Source: an uncultured Acidobacteriota bacterium
GTDB taxonomy: Bacteria; Acidobacteriota; Vicinamibacteria; Vicinamibacterales; UBA8438
Assembly (NCBI GenBank): GCA_937888665.1
Contig: CALBET010000633.1
Span: forward strand, 1 to 8,221
Reading direction: 5' to 3'
Length of the DNA: 8,221 nt
In this document: one piece after another, positions 1-5,499 of the stretch
Layout: each line of letters opens with the position of its first letter
Position numbering within the stretch: the first letter of the stretch is position 1
Notes under the pieces: model-generated
The model's database searches: none
What the model was told of the DNA's origin: nothing
What the model saw: only the letters and a program-made list of their open reading frames with translations
Program-made: the position numbers and the translations under genes

Positions 1-753
1 CTCTCGGTGTCGGTCCTGTTCATCACCGGCGGCGACCTGCAGGCCCTCGCGGGCGTGTATACCATCTCGTTCCTGGGCGTGATGGTGCTGTTCGGCGTCG
101 GTAACATCTTGCTGAAGGTCAAGCGGGCCGGTTTGCCCCGCCCGTCGCGTGCGCCCTGGATCGGGGTGCTGCTGGGTATCGCCGCCGTTGGGGTTGGTCT
201 CGCGGGCAACATCATTCTGAATCCGACCTACTTCGCGGTGTTCCTCCAGTACTTCATTCCAACGGTGCTGATCGTGTCGATCATGCTCGGGCGCGTCGGC
301 CTGCTGCGTGCGTTGCTGTTCGTGGTCCGAGCCGTCTTGAGCTATTTCGACGGAAAGATGGGGAAGGTGCTGGCTGCCATTCGTCTTAAAATCACCCAGA
401 TTGCCGCCCAGCAGGTCGTCTTCTTCACGCGAGGCGACAACCTCGCTCTTCTCAACAACGCCATGCTCTATGTGCGTCGCAACGAGCACACCAACCGCAT
501 CAAGGTCGTGACGGTCGTTGCCGATCCGTCCGAGGTGCCCGAGCGCCTCCCGGCCGAGATCCGATTCCTGGACGAGGCCTACCCGGAGATCGATATCGAG
601 CTTGTGGTCTGGACCGGGACATTCACGCCCGAGTTGATCGACGAGCTGTCGCGGGAATGGGACATTCCGAAGAATTTCATGTTTATCGGCTCGCCCACGG
701 GGCACCTGATGTACGGCCTGGCGGAGCTGGGTGGCGTGCGGGTGGTGATCTGA
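1..753 (+). CDS. APC-family amino-acid permease, C-terminal part (5' end outside window)
   Basis: The frame is open from base 1 to the TGA at 751-753, so this is the last 250 codons of a longer gene; the GTG at 7 is internal. Three hydrophobic segments can be seen, roughly residues 14-40, 50-73 and 76-102 of the visible part. They match the last membrane helices of APC-superfamily amino-acid permeases, including the loop PRPSRAPWIG between helices. After them comes a soluble tail of about 140 residues with alternating strand and helix character (VVFFTRGDNLALLNNAMLYV; RIKVVTVVADPSEVPERLP). The tail ends in GGVRVVI and loosely resembles a universal-stress-protein type alpha/beta domain. By family it would import amino acids or related amines across the inner membrane using an ion gradient. 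The substrate cannot be read from this fragment. The next gene lies 74 bp downstream on the same strand and could be co-transcribed. A 6-bp stem (780-785 with 801-806) in that gap has no T-run, so it is not a convincing terminator. Confidence 0.8.
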   Translation, partial: LSVSVLFITGGDLQALAGVYTISFLGVMVLFGVGNILLKVKRAGLPRPSRAPWIGVLLGIAAVGVGLAGNIILNPTYFAVFLQYFIPTVLIVSIMLGRVGLLRALLFVVRAVLSYFDGKMGKVLAAIRLKITQIAAQQVVFFTRGDNLALLNNAMLYVRRNEHTNRIKVVTVVADPSEVPERLPAEIRFLDEAYPEIDIELVVWTGTFTPELIDELSREWDIPKNFMFIGSPTGHLMYGLAELGGVRVVI

Positions 754-827
754 TCGGTGGTGCCACACGCGACTTTCACCCGGGCCGCCTTTCTTCGGGA
801 GCCCGGTCGGTGGGGTACAGTAGATTC

Positions 828-1529
828 ATGGACAGATGGCGAGGAGTGGGCACGGTGTTGACGGCCGTTGTCGCCGCTGGCGCGGCCATCGCGCTGAGCG
901 GCCTCGAGGGTGGGGCGCAGGGCATCGGCACCATCACCGGTGTCGTGACCATGAACGACCCTCCGACCCCCAGCACCATCGTGGCGAGTGCCGACCAGGC
1001 GGTGTGCGGCGAGACCGCGCCAAACGAGGGAATCGTCGCGGATTCCGATGGGCACGTGGCGAACGCGGTGGTCAGGGTGGCAGGGTTGGCCTGGCCCGAT
1101 GACGTGCCTCCACCGACGATAAACAACGTCGATTGCCGGTTCGAGCCGCACGTGCAACTGGCCAGGACCCGCAGCCAACTCGCGATCACGAGTGAGGACG
1201 ACACGCTGCACTCGACCCACGCCTACGACGACCGGAACCGCACCGACTTCAACATCGCGATGCCGTTTGCCGGCATGAACGTCACCCGTCCGCTGCGCCG
1301 ACCCGGTGTCATGCGGATCGAGTGCGATTCCCACACCTGGATGCGTGGCTGGATCGTCGTGAGCAACGATGTTGGCGCCGTCAGCGGGCCTGACGGCATG
1401 TTCACGATCGAGGATGTGCCGGCCGGCACCCACGAGGTGACGATCTGGCACGAGACGCTCGGCGCGCAGCCGCAATCGGTGACGGTGACGGCCGGCGAGA
1501 CGACGACGGTCGCCTTCACGCTGCAGTAG
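828..1529 (+). CDS. Exported cupredoxin-like / carboxypeptidase-regulatory-like domain protein
   Basis: The protein is 233 aa when started at ATG 828. The frame is open upstream to 657, but that part overlaps the permease end and does not look like protein. ATG 828 gives a signal peptide: MDRWR, then a hydrophobic stretch of about residues 8-25, with likely cleavage near GGA-QG (about 30). A beta-rich domain follows with C60 and C103 (possible disulfide), H108, H128 and H131, and then C166-D-S-H169-T-W-M172. The spacing of Cys-x2-His-x2-Met after an earlier His resembles the type 1 copper site of cupredoxins. The last 50 residues (DGMFTIEDVPAGTHEVTIWH and on) form a carboxypeptidase-regulatory-like/transthyretin-type beta sandwich. 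Secreted proteins of this architecture are common in Acidobacteriota and related phyla. Metal binding and a redox or electron-transfer role in the periplasm are inferred, not shown. No strong ribosome site is visible. The 3' end converges on the ATP-grasp gene with 25 bp between the stops. Confidence 0.82.
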   Translation: MDRWRGVGTVLTAVVAAGAAIALSGLEGGAQGIGTITGVVTMNDPPTPSTIVASADQAVCGETAPNEGIVADSDGHVANAVVRVAGLAWPDDVPPPTINNVDCRFEPHVQLARTRSQLAITSEDDTLHSTHAYDDRNRTDFNIAMPFAGMNVTRPLRRPGVMRIECDSHTWMRGWIVVSNDVGAVSGPDGMFTIEDVPAGTHEVTIWHETLGAQPQSVTVTAGETTTVAFTLQ

Positions 1530-1554
1530 CACTGGGCCGCCCGGCACGCGCCTT

Positions 1555-2577
1555 CTATCCGGACTTGTCCGCTGTCCACCGCATGCCGGCGTCCAGGATC
1601 CGCTGCAGCAGCGCGTCGTAGGACACGCCGTCGTGCTGGGCCGACTCGGCGAAGTCCTCGCCATATGCGAGCTGGGGATTCGCGTTCGCCTCCAGCACCC
1701 ACGGCTGCCCGTCGGCGTCCAGGCGGATGTCGATCCGGCCGTACCCGTTCATCTGCAGCGCGCGAAACGTGCGGGTCGCGACGTGCTGCAGGTGCTCAGC
1801 CATGCCGCGCTGCGGGAGGCGGGCCTTGCCGCAGCGGATGCCGTGCTTGGCCTGGTAGGACGCGCTCCACTTCACGCGCGCGGTGGCGATGCGGTGCAGG
1901 CCTTCCGGCATGTGGGTGAACTTCATCTCCCAGACGGGGAACGCCCGCACCCGGTCGTTCCCGATGACGCCGACATACAGCTCACGTCCCTCGATGTACT
2001 TTTCGACGATAGCGTCGGTGCGGAGCCCGTCGTGCACATAGTCCACACGCTCTCTGAGTTTGGCGTCGGTAGTGACCACCGAGGCTTGTGCGATGCCGAA
2101 GGAGGCATCCTGTGTCAGCGACTTGACGATGAGCGGATAGGTGAGGGGGCTGGGTCGCCGCGCCGGACGGCCCATCGGGACGATGGCGAATGGGGGCACC
2201 GGGAGGCCGTCGTAGGCGAGGATCTTTTTTGCCAGCGCCTTGTCCCGCGACAGAATCATGCCGCGCGGGTTGCAGCCGGTATAACGCAGTCGCAGGAGCT
2301 CGAGGTGGCTCACCACGTTCTGGTCGAACGTGCCGATTTCGTGGAACGCCTCCATCAAGTTGAACGCGAGATGCGGCTTCACCTCCGCCATCGTCTCCGT
2401 GATGACCCCCAGCTCTGCGTCCAGGCCGACGCTGTAGACGTCGTGTCCCATCGTCGCCAGGGTGTTGGTCACGTCGTACTCGGTCTTCCATCTGGCGTTG
2501 ACGACGTCGACGCCGCGCACGTTGTCAGGTGGGACCAGATAGTCGTGCAGCAGGGCAAGCACGCGAAGCTTTTTCAC
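1555..2577 (-). CDS. ATP-grasp ligase, D-alanine-D-alanine ligase-like
   Basis: The protein is 340 aa from GTG 2577. The frame extends upstream to 2715, but that extension is Pro/Arg-rich and unlike protein, while GTG 2577 has GGAG five bases upstream. The ATP-grasp fold shows as follows: K113 and K118 in RDKALAKK, ATP-contacting K152 in LIVKSL, the loop QDASFGI (156-162), VEKYIEGRELYVGVIGN (191-207), and metal ligands D283 (RIDIRLD), E296 and N298 (VLEANANPQ). The tail YGEDFAESAQHDGVSYDALL (305-324) parallels the Ddl C-terminus. Canonical D-Ala-D-Ala ligases carry an N-terminal Gly-rich/Glu motif and an HG..GEDG motif. Here the N-terminus is different (HDYLVPPDNVRGVDVV; NLMEAFHEIGTFDQ), and the usual NxxPG is NANPQ. 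It is therefore an ATP-dependent carboxylate-amine/peptide ligase by family. The acceptor and donor are not predictable, and a role in cell-wall precursor synthesis is only one option. It is probably cytoplasmic and transcribed alone, divergent from ettA. Confidence 0.82.
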   Translation of the reverse strand: MKKLRVLALLHDYLVPPDNVRGVDVVNARWKTEYDVTNTLATMGHDVYSVGLDAELGVITETMAEVKPHLAFNLMEAFHEIGTFDQNVVSHLELLRLRYTGCNPRGMILSRDKALAKKILAYDGLPVPPFAIVPMGRPARRPSPLTYPLIVKSLTQDASFGIAQASVVTTDAKLRERVDYVHDGLRTDAIVEKYIEGRELYVGVIGNDRVRAFPVWEMKFTHMPEGLHRIATARVKWSASYQAKHGIRCGKARLPQRGMAEHLQHVATRTFRALQMNGYGRIDIRLDADGQPWVLEANANPQLAYGEDFAESAQHDGVSYDALLQRILDAGMRWTADKSG

Positions 2578-2788
2578 AGGCACTCCGGGGGGCTGCCGTC
2601 GCCGTGGCCGCCACCGTGGGTGAATCTGACATGCAGTAAACTGGATCGTCGTCCTGCTCCATACGGGACCAGGCTGGACCGGTTGGACCAGATTGGGCCG
2701 TGCAGCACAACGCACTCCGGCGACCGTGACTCTATCGTAGTTTCCTGACTCTAACGTGCGTCTGATTTCTGCTTTCTGGAAGATGTGA
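2578..2788. promoter_or_regulatory. Divergent intergenic region between ATP-grasp ligase and ettA, with GGACC repeats
   Basis: These 211 bp separate two outward-facing genes and must hold both promoters. No -35/-10 pair stands out well enough to call. The region carries GGACC three times on the plus strand (2666, 2676, 2685), about one helical turn apart. The last two copies lie in an imperfect dyad, CTGGACC-GGTT-GGACCAG (2674-2691), six of seven arm positions matching. This could be an operator but may be chance. For ettA, GGAAG at 2778-2782 sits 6 bp before ATG 2789 as a plausible ribosome site. The promoter role is inferred from gene orientation, not from a matched box. Confidence 0.5.
2583..2586 (-). 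promoter_or_regulatory. Shine-Dalgarno for the ATP-grasp ligase
   Basis: On the minus strand the sequence reads GGAG, five bases (TGCCT) and then GTG at 2577. This spacing is ideal. It decides the start codon against the 46-codon upstream extension, which has low-complexity Pro/Arg composition. Confidence 0.7.
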
Positions 2789-4465
2789 ATGGCTCACCAA
2801 TACGTCTACACAATGCACCGTCTCGGCAAATCCTATGGTCAAGGCCAGGAGGTGCTGAAAAACATCTCACTGTCGTTCTTGCCGGGCGCCAAGATCGGCG
2901 TGCTCGGACTCAACGGCGCCGGCAAGAGCACCCTGCTGAAGATCATGGCCGGCGAGCTGACGGACTTCACAGGTGAGGCGTTCCTGTCCGAGGGGTTGAC
3001 CGTCGGCTACCTGCCGCAGGAGCCGCAGCTGAATCCGGCCAAGACGGTGCGGGGCAACGTCGAGGAGGGCGTGGCCGACCACAAGGGACTGCTGAAGGCG
3101 TACGACGCGGTGGTCGCCAGTTTTAATGACGGCCTCATCGCCGATGAACTGCAGGAGGCGATGGACGAGCAAGGCCGCCTGCAGGACCAGATCGAGGCGG
3201 TGGGCGCGTGGGACCTCGACTCGCGCGTCGACATGGCGATGGAGACCTTGCGGCTCCCACCGCCGCGTGCCTCGGTCGAGAACCTGTCGGGTGGCGAGCG
3301 GCGCCGTGTGGCGTTGTGTCGGCTGATGATGCAGTCTCCGGACCTGCTGCTGTTGGATGAGCCGACCAATCACCTCGACGCGGAAACCGTCGGCTGGCTC
3401 GAGCGGCACCTGCAGCAGTACAAGGGCACCGTCGTGGCCATCACCCACGACCGGTATTTCCTCGACAACGTGGCCGGGTGGATTCTCGAGCTCGATCGTG
3501 GTGAGGGTATTCCGTGGGAGGGGAACTACTCCTCGTGGCTCGACCAGAAACAGAAGCGACTCGGGGTCGAGCAGAAGCAGGCCGGCAAGCGGCAACGAAC
3601 GCTGCAGCGGGAGCTGGAGTGGATTCAGATGTCGCCGCGGGCTCGTCAGGCGAAAGGGAAGGCGCGGCTCAACGCCTACGAGGAACTGTTGAACCAGGAC
3701 GTGGACGCGAAGATGGACACGGTCGAGATTTACATTCCGCCCGGTCCGCGTCTGGGTAATGCGGTCGTTGAGGTGAAGAACATCCGCAAGGGCTACGGCG
3801 AGCGTTGTCTCATTCAAGACCTGAGCTTCACGTTGCCGCCGGCCGGCATCGTCGGGGTGATCGGCGCCAACGGCGCTGGCAAGACCACGATGTTCCGGAT
3901 GATCGCCGGTGATGAAACGCCGGACGCCGGCACCCTCACGCTTGGAGACACCGTCAAGCTAGGCCACGTCGACCAGAGCCGGGAGTTGGATCCGGAAAAG
4001 ACCGTCTGGGAGGTGATCTCCGAAGGGGAGGAGGAGATTAGCCTGGGGAACCGGAAGGTCGCCTCGCGCGCCTACTGTTCCTGGTTCAATTTCAAGGGGC
4101 GCGACCAACAGCGGAAGGTGGGCGAGCTGTCCGGCGGCGAGCGGAACCGTGTGCATCTCGCCACGCTGCTCAAAACCGGAGCGAACGTGCTGTTGCTCGA
4201 CGAGCCGACCAACGACCTGGATGTCGACACCTTGCGCGCCCTCGAGGACGCCCTGTTGGAGTTTGCCGGCTGTGTCGTGGTCATCAGCCACGACCGCTGG
4301 TTTCTCGACCGCATCGCCACGCATATTCTGGCCTTCGAGGGCGACAGCCAGGTGGTGTGGTTCCAGGGGAACTACCAGGACTATGCGGCTGATCGCCGCC
4401 GCCGGCTCGGGTCAGCCGCGGACCGCCCTCATCGCATCAAATACCGCCGCCTGGTGCGCGCGTAG
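2789..4465 (+). CDS. ettA: Energy-dependent translational throttle protein EttA (ABC-F ATPase)
   Basis: The protein is 558 aa, close to the roughly 555 aa of the E. coli protein, and complete. ABC-F proteins are soluble tandem ATPases. EttA binds the ribosomal E site and gates the first elongation step in response to the ATP/ADP ratio. Domain 1 has Walker A GLNGAGKST (40-48), an arm insertion at about 95-140, signature LSGGE (166-170), Walker B LLLLDEPTNHLD with E191, and H-loop His220. A charged linker (about 243-325, WLDQKQKRLGVEQKQAGKRQ and on) corresponds to the P-site tRNA interaction motif. Domain 2 has Walker A GANGAGKTT (359-367), signature LSGGE (447-451), Walker B VLLLDEPTND with E472, and His501. 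The C-terminus RPHRIKYRRL is the usual EttA ending. All catalytic residues are present, so it should be active. It starts at ATG 2789 with GGAAG upstream. It faces away from the ATP-grasp ligase and converges on the DTW gene 63 bp downstream. No membrane helices are present, which excludes a transporter despite the ABC cassettes. Confidence 0.96.
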   Translation: MAHQYVYTMHRLGKSYGQGQEVLKNISLSFLPGAKIGVLGLNGAGKSTLLKIMAGELTDFTGEAFLSEGLTVGYLPQEPQLNPAKTVRGNVEEGVADHKGLLKAYDAVVASFNDGLIADELQEAMDEQGRLQDQIEAVGAWDLDSRVDMAMETLRLPPPRASVENLSGGERRRVALCRLMMQSPDLLLLDEPTNHLDAETVGWLERHLQQYKGTVVAITHDRYFLDNVAGWILELDRGEGIPWEGNYSSWLDQKQKRLGVEQKQAGKRQRTLQRELEWIQMSPRARQAKGKARLNAYEELLNQDVDAKMDTVEIYIPPGPRLGNAVVEVKNIRKGYGERCLIQDLSFTLPPAGIVGVIGANGAGKTTMFRMIAGDETPDAGTLTLGDTVKLGHVDQSRELDPEKTVWEVISEGEEEISLGNRKVASRAYCSWFNFKGRDQQRKVGELSGGERNRVHLATLLKTGANVLLLDEPTNDLDVDTLRALEDALLEFAGCVVVISHDRWFLDRIATHILAFEGDSQVVWFQGNYQDYAADRRRRLGSAADRPHRIKYRRLVRA

Positions 4466-4528
4466 CGCGTGGCGCCCAGGCGTCAACGAGGTCACGAGAC
4501 ATCGGCGCACGATCTCGCCAGCAAGCCT

Positions 4529-5158
4529 TCAATCTCTCGACGAGCGGATCGGGTTTCCGTCCTTATCGTACCCCCGGGCGGCGAAGGTCGTGTGCACCAT
4601 GATGTCGAAGAGCGTCTCGAGCTTTTCCTGTTCCCGTGGAGAGGCCAAGACTCCAAATGCGCGGGCGATCGCCTCAAACGTGGCGAGTCCTTCGTCGCGG
4701 GTTTCTCGACGGATCCTCCAGCGGGTCGGATGGCCTGCCGGCAACGTCACTTTCTCCGCATCTATCAGGCCGGGAACTCGTTTCGGCACACGCGTCGCTT
4801 GGCGCCAGTTTCCATCCGGCACCACCAAGGTAATCGGCCGAGGGTCCTCGTCGACAAACGCACGATCCAAGGGGAGCGCCCCCTTCGAAGGAAAGAGCAC
4901 GACAACGCGCCGCCCCTGCTTGTGCAGGTGGCTGAGGTCGAGTGGCCTGTGCGGCAAACCATGAATATGCAGTTCGCTGTTTTCGAGAGCCGCGAGCGCG
5001 AGAGGCCCGGTCGCGGTCGTTTTCCTCTCTTCGCGACAGTGCATCACAAGACACAAGCGTGCTTCTGTCACGATGCGCGGAATGTGCGCGCAGATGCAGC
5101 GATCGACATGCATGCGACAGCGCTCGCATCGTATTGCGCTTCTTGATCGATGACCCAC
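4529..5158 (-). CDS. tapT: DTW-domain tRNA-uridine aminocarboxypropyltransferase (TapT/YfiP-like)
   Basis: The protein is 209 aa from GTG 5158, the only start that keeps the whole N-terminal Cys cluster; the next Met (residue 16) would lose it. The cluster is C11-x2-C14-x6-C21-x-C23, typical of DTW-domain (PF03942) proteins and a likely metal site. Other family motifs are MHCREERKTTATG (39-51), VVLFPSKGALPLD (86-98), VPDGNWRQATRV (113-124), which is the D-x-x-W signature with Asn where many members have Thr, and RRETRDEGLATFEAIA (150-165). Characterised members transfer the 3-amino-3-carboxypropyl group of S-adenosylmethionine to a uridine of tRNA (acp3U, position 47 in E. coli). The enzyme acts in the cytoplasm. 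The exact target uridine here is inferred. The ribosome site before the GTG is weak. The gene converges on ettA, another translation-linked gene. An 18-bp inverted repeat lies about 20 bp upstream of the start. Confidence 0.88.
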   Translation of the reverse strand: MGHRSRSAIRCERCRMHVDRCICAHIPRIVTEARLCLVMHCREERKTTATGPLALAALENSELHIHGLPHRPLDLSHLHKQGRRVVVLFPSKGALPLDRAFVDEDPRPITLVVPDGNWRQATRVPKRVPGLIDAEKVTLPAGHPTRWRIRRETRDEGLATFEAIARAFGVLASPREQEKLETLFDIMVHTTFAARGYDKDGNPIRSSRD

Positions 5159-5176
5159 GGCGTTTCAGAACCCGTT

Positions 5177-5227
5177 AGGACCCGATCGGGAATACGTTGA
5201 TGGTCAAGTTATTCCTGATCGGGTCCT
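5177..5227. repeat. 18-bp inverted repeat with 15-bp spacer
   Basis: The left arm (5177-5194) starts AGGACCCGATCGGG and the right arm (5210-5227) ends CCTGATCGGGTCCT. They pair over 18 positions with one mismatch, and in a plus-strand RNA that mismatch is a G-U wobble, so the hairpin would be continuous. The spacer is 5195-5209. No T-run follows on either side, so it is not an ordinary intrinsic terminator. It begins 19 bp upstream of the DTW gene start. It could be a regulator site, a 5' leader hairpin or the end of a mobile repeat. Confidence 0.8.
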
Positions 5228-5246
5228 TCGTTCCGCCTCAATTCCG

Positions 5247-5272
5247 CCCAAAGCTCCAGCTTCGACTTTGGG
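5247..5272. repeat. Perfect 7-bp stem-loop, overlapping alternative stems
   Basis: CCCAAAG (5247-5253) is the exact reverse complement of CTTTGGG (5266-5272), with a 12-base loop. A competing stem AGCTCC (5252-5257) with GGAGCT (5272-5277) overlaps it, so two alternative folds are possible. It lies 20 bp right of the larger inverted repeat. Function is unknown; dispersed palindromic repeat sequence is one possibility. Confidence 0.45.
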
Positions 5273-5317
5273 GAGCTGGTCGAGGCGCACCGCGCGACTA
5301 CTTCCTGCGAGCGCTGG

Positions 5318-5390
5318 TACTTCCAGGTCAACCTCATCGTCTTGAACGGGTTGCCACCGGGAATGGCCGCCGCCGGCAGCGGCGCCGAGC
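5318..5390 (-). pseudogene. Remnant of a TRAP transporter permease gene
   Basis: On the minus strand this piece encodes AAAIPGGNPFKTMRLTWKY, matching AAAITGGNPFKTMMLTWKY in the TRAP permease at the right end of the window. At DNA level 46 of 50 bases are identical between 5321-5370 and 7881-7930, falling to 12 of 20 over the next 20 bases. Of the four differences in the core, two change the residue (Thr to Pro, Met to Arg), as expected for decay. Homology stops abruptly after WKY; the frame runs on through unrelated sequence to a stop at about 5209. Only about 25 codons survive. The copy has the same orientation as the intact gene, offset by 2560 bp, so the two form a direct repeat flanking the glycosyltransferase gene. 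Confidence 0.75.
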
Positions 5391-5424
5391 TCGCGGTTGC
5401 CAACGTCAAGCAATATCGCTCCCC

Positions 5425-5445
5425 GGGACGGAGCCACTGTACCCC
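5425..5445. repeat. Possible dispersed palindromic repeat unit
   Basis: The plus strand begins GGGACGGAGCC at 5425 and ends ACTGTACCCC at 5445. The ends GGGAC and GTACCCC can pair imperfectly around a bulge. Its form resembles the GGGGACxG...CCCC repeat units often seen between genes near REP-associated (Y1) transposases. Only one copy is seen here, so this is a weak call based on appearance. Confidence 0.3.
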
Positions 5446-5499
5446 TTATTCCTGCACGTGTGCGAACGCACGATTTGGGGACCACACTCCGCAACGGGC

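Larger units (their letters stand above)
5159..5499. other. Gene-free scar region with inverted repeats and a transporter gene remnant
   Basis: These 341 bp lie between the DTW gene start and the glycosyltransferase stop. The open frames across them are short or antisense and match no family, apart from one stretch of TRAP permease homology. The contents in order are: an 18-bp inverted repeat (5177-5227), a 7-bp perfect stem (5247-5253 with 5266-5272), a decayed TRAP permease piece (5318-5390), a motif GGGACGGAGCCACTGTACCCC (5425-5445, 21 bases, see its own entry), and a tight hairpin GTGCG-AA-CGCAC (5460-5471) about 30 bp past the glycosyltransferase stop, without a T-run. The mix suggests an old insertion or duplication scar. 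The region should also hold the promoter of the DTW gene, but I could not pick one out. Confidence 0.6.

Noticed and set aside
780..806. CCGGGC/GCCCGG stem after the permease, considered as a terminator
   Set aside because: Only 6 bp with a 15-base loop and no T-run; common by chance in GC-rich DNA.
579..1664. Minus-strand open frame of 361 codons across the permease end and the cupredoxin-like gene
   Set aside because: Low-complexity Arg/His/Gly-rich translation spanning two real genes on the other strand.
1633..2748. Long plus-strand open frame (371 codons) opposite the ATP-grasp ligase
   Set aside because: It is an antisense shadow in high-GC DNA: no recognisable motifs, while the minus strand carries clear ATP-grasp motifs and a good ribosome site.
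2867..3817. Minus-strand open frame of 316 codons opposite ettA
   Set aside because: Composition is Leu/Arg/His-rich without motifs, and it is fully contained in the conserved ettA gene.
4495..4517. Stem-loop CGAG-AC-ATCG / CGAT-CTCG between the convergent ettA and DTW genes, considered as a bidirectional terminator
   Set aside because: The stem is interrupted by a bulge and there is no T-run on either side.
5460..5471. Tight hairpin GTGCG-AA-CGCAC downstream of the glycosyltransferase stop, considered as its terminator
   Set aside because: A two-base loop is strained and no T-run follows on the minus strand.
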